In this document: positions 62,242 to 64,000 of the stretch, piece after piece
Numbering within the stretch: the stretch's first letter is position 1
Layout: every line of letters begins with the position of its first letter
Origin: Azadirachta indica
Lineage: Eukaryota > Streptophyta > Magnoliopsida > Sapindales > Meliaceae
Reading direction: 5' to 3'
Length of the DNA: 64,000 bases
Assembly: GCA_022749755.1 (NCBI GenBank)
Contig: CM040451.1
Location: forward strand, 12,599,871-12,663,870
Made by a program: the position numbers and the translations under genes
Notes under the pieces: model-generated
The model's database searches: none
What the model saw: the letters and a program-made list of their open reading frames with translations, nothing else
Told to the model about the DNA's origin: nothing

Positions 62242-64000
62242 TATATTTTCTTCACAACTCCAATAAATTTTCTAAGATAACAAAATCTTTCTCTTGGAAG
62301 AGCTTTAGTAAGAATGTCAGCAAGCTGCTCCTTTATTCTACAATATTCAAGCTGAATTTCTCCTTTCTCAACAGCTTCTCTGATGAAATGATATTTGATT
62401 GCTATATGTTTTGTGCGATCATGACTAACTGGATTTTTTGCAATGGCAATGACTGACTTATTTTCGCAGAACAATAAAGTTCCTTTGTCTTGCTTTTCTC
62501 TAAGATCTTCAAGAATTCTTCGAAGCCATATGCATTGAGATGTAGCCTTTGTAGCAGTAACATATTCTGCTTCAGCAGTTGATTGTGCCACAATCTTTTG
62601 CTTCTTCGAAATCCATGAACATATTCCTGAGCCAAGAGAAAAAATATAACCTGAAGTGCTCTTCATGTCATCTTGACAACCAGCCCAATCGCTGTCACAA
62701 TATCCAACTAAACTTGAGTTTTTAGTTGCCTTGTACAGAATACCATAATCAAATGTACCCTGCAAGTATCTCAAGACTCGTTTTGCTGTGCCATAATGGA
62801 TCTAACTTGGTTCATGTGTAAACCGAGATAGCATACTAATTGCAAACATTATGTCAGGTCTTGTTGCTATGAGATACAAGAGGCTACCAATAAGACTTCT
62901 ATACTTTGTAGCATCTGTCTTTTCAGGGCCATCTTCTTTCTTCAACTTCTCATTTGCAATTAATGGAACTGCAATAGATTTACAAACCAAAAAATTGAAT
63001 TTCTTTAAAACATTCTCTACATATTTTCTTTGAGAAATGAAAATCCTATTGTTGGTTTGAGATATTTCAATCCCAAAAAAATAATGCAAGAGACCTAAAT
63101 TACTCATCTCATAAGTCTTCATCATATCCTTCTTGAATTCCTTTATCATGTTTTCATCATTGTCGGTAAAAATCAAATCATCAACATACAAGGAAACAAT
63201 AATAATATGATCCTTTTTCTTTAAAATGTAAAGAGTTGGCTCATTTTGGCTTATTTGAAAACCTCTTATGAGAAAATACTTATCAATTTCAGCATACCAT
63301 GTTCGTGGTGTTTGCTTTAGCCCATAAAGAGCCTTTCTCAACCTGTAAACTTTGCTTTCTTTTCCCTTCACAAAGAAACCTTCAGGCTAATCAACATAAA
63401 CTTCTTCTTCTAACACTCCATTTAAGAAAGCTGATTTAACGTCAAGTTGATAAAGATTCCATCTCTTTTGAGCAGCAAAAGCAATCAAGGTTCTTATAGT
63501 TTCCAATCTTGCAACAGGTGCAAATGTTTCATATAAATCAATACCTGGCTTTTGAGTGAATCTTTTAGCTACAAGCCATGCTTTGTACCTTTGAATGCTC
63601 CCATCTTGATTGAATTTTGTTTTGAATATTCATTTGAGTTTGACTCAAATAACTTCTCAGTCTTTTGGTCGATCTACAAGGTCCCATGTTTGATTTTTCT
63701 CAATCATGCTAATTTCTTCTTTCATTGCTTTGACCCATACTTCTTGTTTTTCAGCTTCTTCAAAGGTTTTTGGTTCAATGTCAGAAAAATTGTATGACTC
63801 ATATATATCACTCAACATTCGAGTTCTTTTTGAAGGAGATTCTAGAGAAAACAAATCTGTGCTTGAATTGGAGCTCGAGGGTATCTGCGGTGGAGCTGAA
63901 TCTTGCTACAAATTTTGAATTTGTTGTTGTTCATGAAAAATAACATGAGGCAGCTCTTGTTCTTTATTTTCTTTCCAATCCCAAGTAGTTTTTTCATTAA
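62238..64000 (-). pseudogene. Ty1/copia pol remnant (reverse transcriptase and RNase H), left end outside window
   Basis: Minus-strand frames cover the RT domain from its start (motif near KNQTWDLVDRP at 63,657-63,720), through LDVKSAFLNG, ALYGLKQTPRTWY and the catalytic YVDD (in LYVDDLIF, near 63,185), to the copia RNase H with CDSDWAGCQDD, STAEAEY and KHIAIKYHFIREAV, ending at a stop at 62238. The frame is broken by stop codons: a TAG just after VYVD near 63,390, a stop between 62,775 and 62,802, and several around 63,600-63,657. So the element cannot encode a complete polyprotein. Integrase and gag would lie to the right of the window. The strand is opposite to the RLK cluster. Confidence 0.9.

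Noticed and set aside
1..64000. tRNA, rRNA or microRNA genes
   Set aside because: No cloverleaf with conserved A/B boxes or rRNA segment was noticed by eye; a covariance-model scan would be needed to exclude them fully.

Overview
The window is nuclear DNA of a dicot plant. It is AT-rich, its genes have short exons with GT..AG introns, it carries plant-type families (an NIP aquaporin, a SEIPIN2/3-type seipin, LRR-malectin receptor kinases), a Ty1/copia retroelement and many AT-rich MITE-like palindromes. Gene content and style would fit a woody eudicot such as Citrus, but that species guess is an impression and not a demonstrated identity.

Layout. (1) 1-747, minus strand: most of an FCP1/SCP1-like HAD phosphatase, running off the left edge. 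(2) 748-7603: a long AT-rich intergenic region with a degenerate hAT-like MITE (1285-1897), a tandem duplication of its right half (2141-2507), a TA/GATA microsatellite, and another palindromic MITE just upstream of the aquaporin promoter. (3) 7604-9144, plus strand: a complete five-exon NIP subgroup I aquaporin. (4) 10267-12962, minus strand: a complete two-exon seipin, convergent with the aquaporin. (5) 14374 to about 61058: a tandem cluster of LRR receptor-like kinases of the LRR-VIII-2 type (signal peptide, 11 LRR exons of 66-72 nt, malectin, TM, RD kinase). I name the units A, B, psi-C, psi-D, psi-C', E and psi-F. A (1072 aa) and E (1067 aa) are intact 24-exon genes. B is complete (1021 aa) but starts at an internal ATG and lost its last 28 residues to a nonsense change. 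The others are pseudogenes with frameshifts, lost splice sites, deletions, inversions and insertions. (6) 61059-64000, minus strand: one LTR and part of pol of a decayed Ty1/copia retrotransposon that landed in exon 13 of psi-F.

How things fit together. The single-copy genes at the left are unrelated housekeeping-type genes. The right three quarters is a birth-and-death receptor cluster. Units B, psi-D and E share homologous upstream DNA and intron 1 sequence. Psi-C and psi-C' share the same mutations and so descend from one pseudogene that was itself duplicated. Psi-C' was further rearranged by an inverted 2.2-kb LRR block and an in-frame kinase-to-malectin junction at a 9-bp microhomology. 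I see no candidate for a wholly new biological system. The most unusual objects are that chimeric junction, a 2.77-kb insertion with a 10-bp target duplication carrying a ~260-bp tandem repeat, and the precise copia insertion into an LRR exon. Gene models were built by hand from reading frames, splice signals and comparison between paralogous units; summed exon lengths close in frame for every gene called intact.
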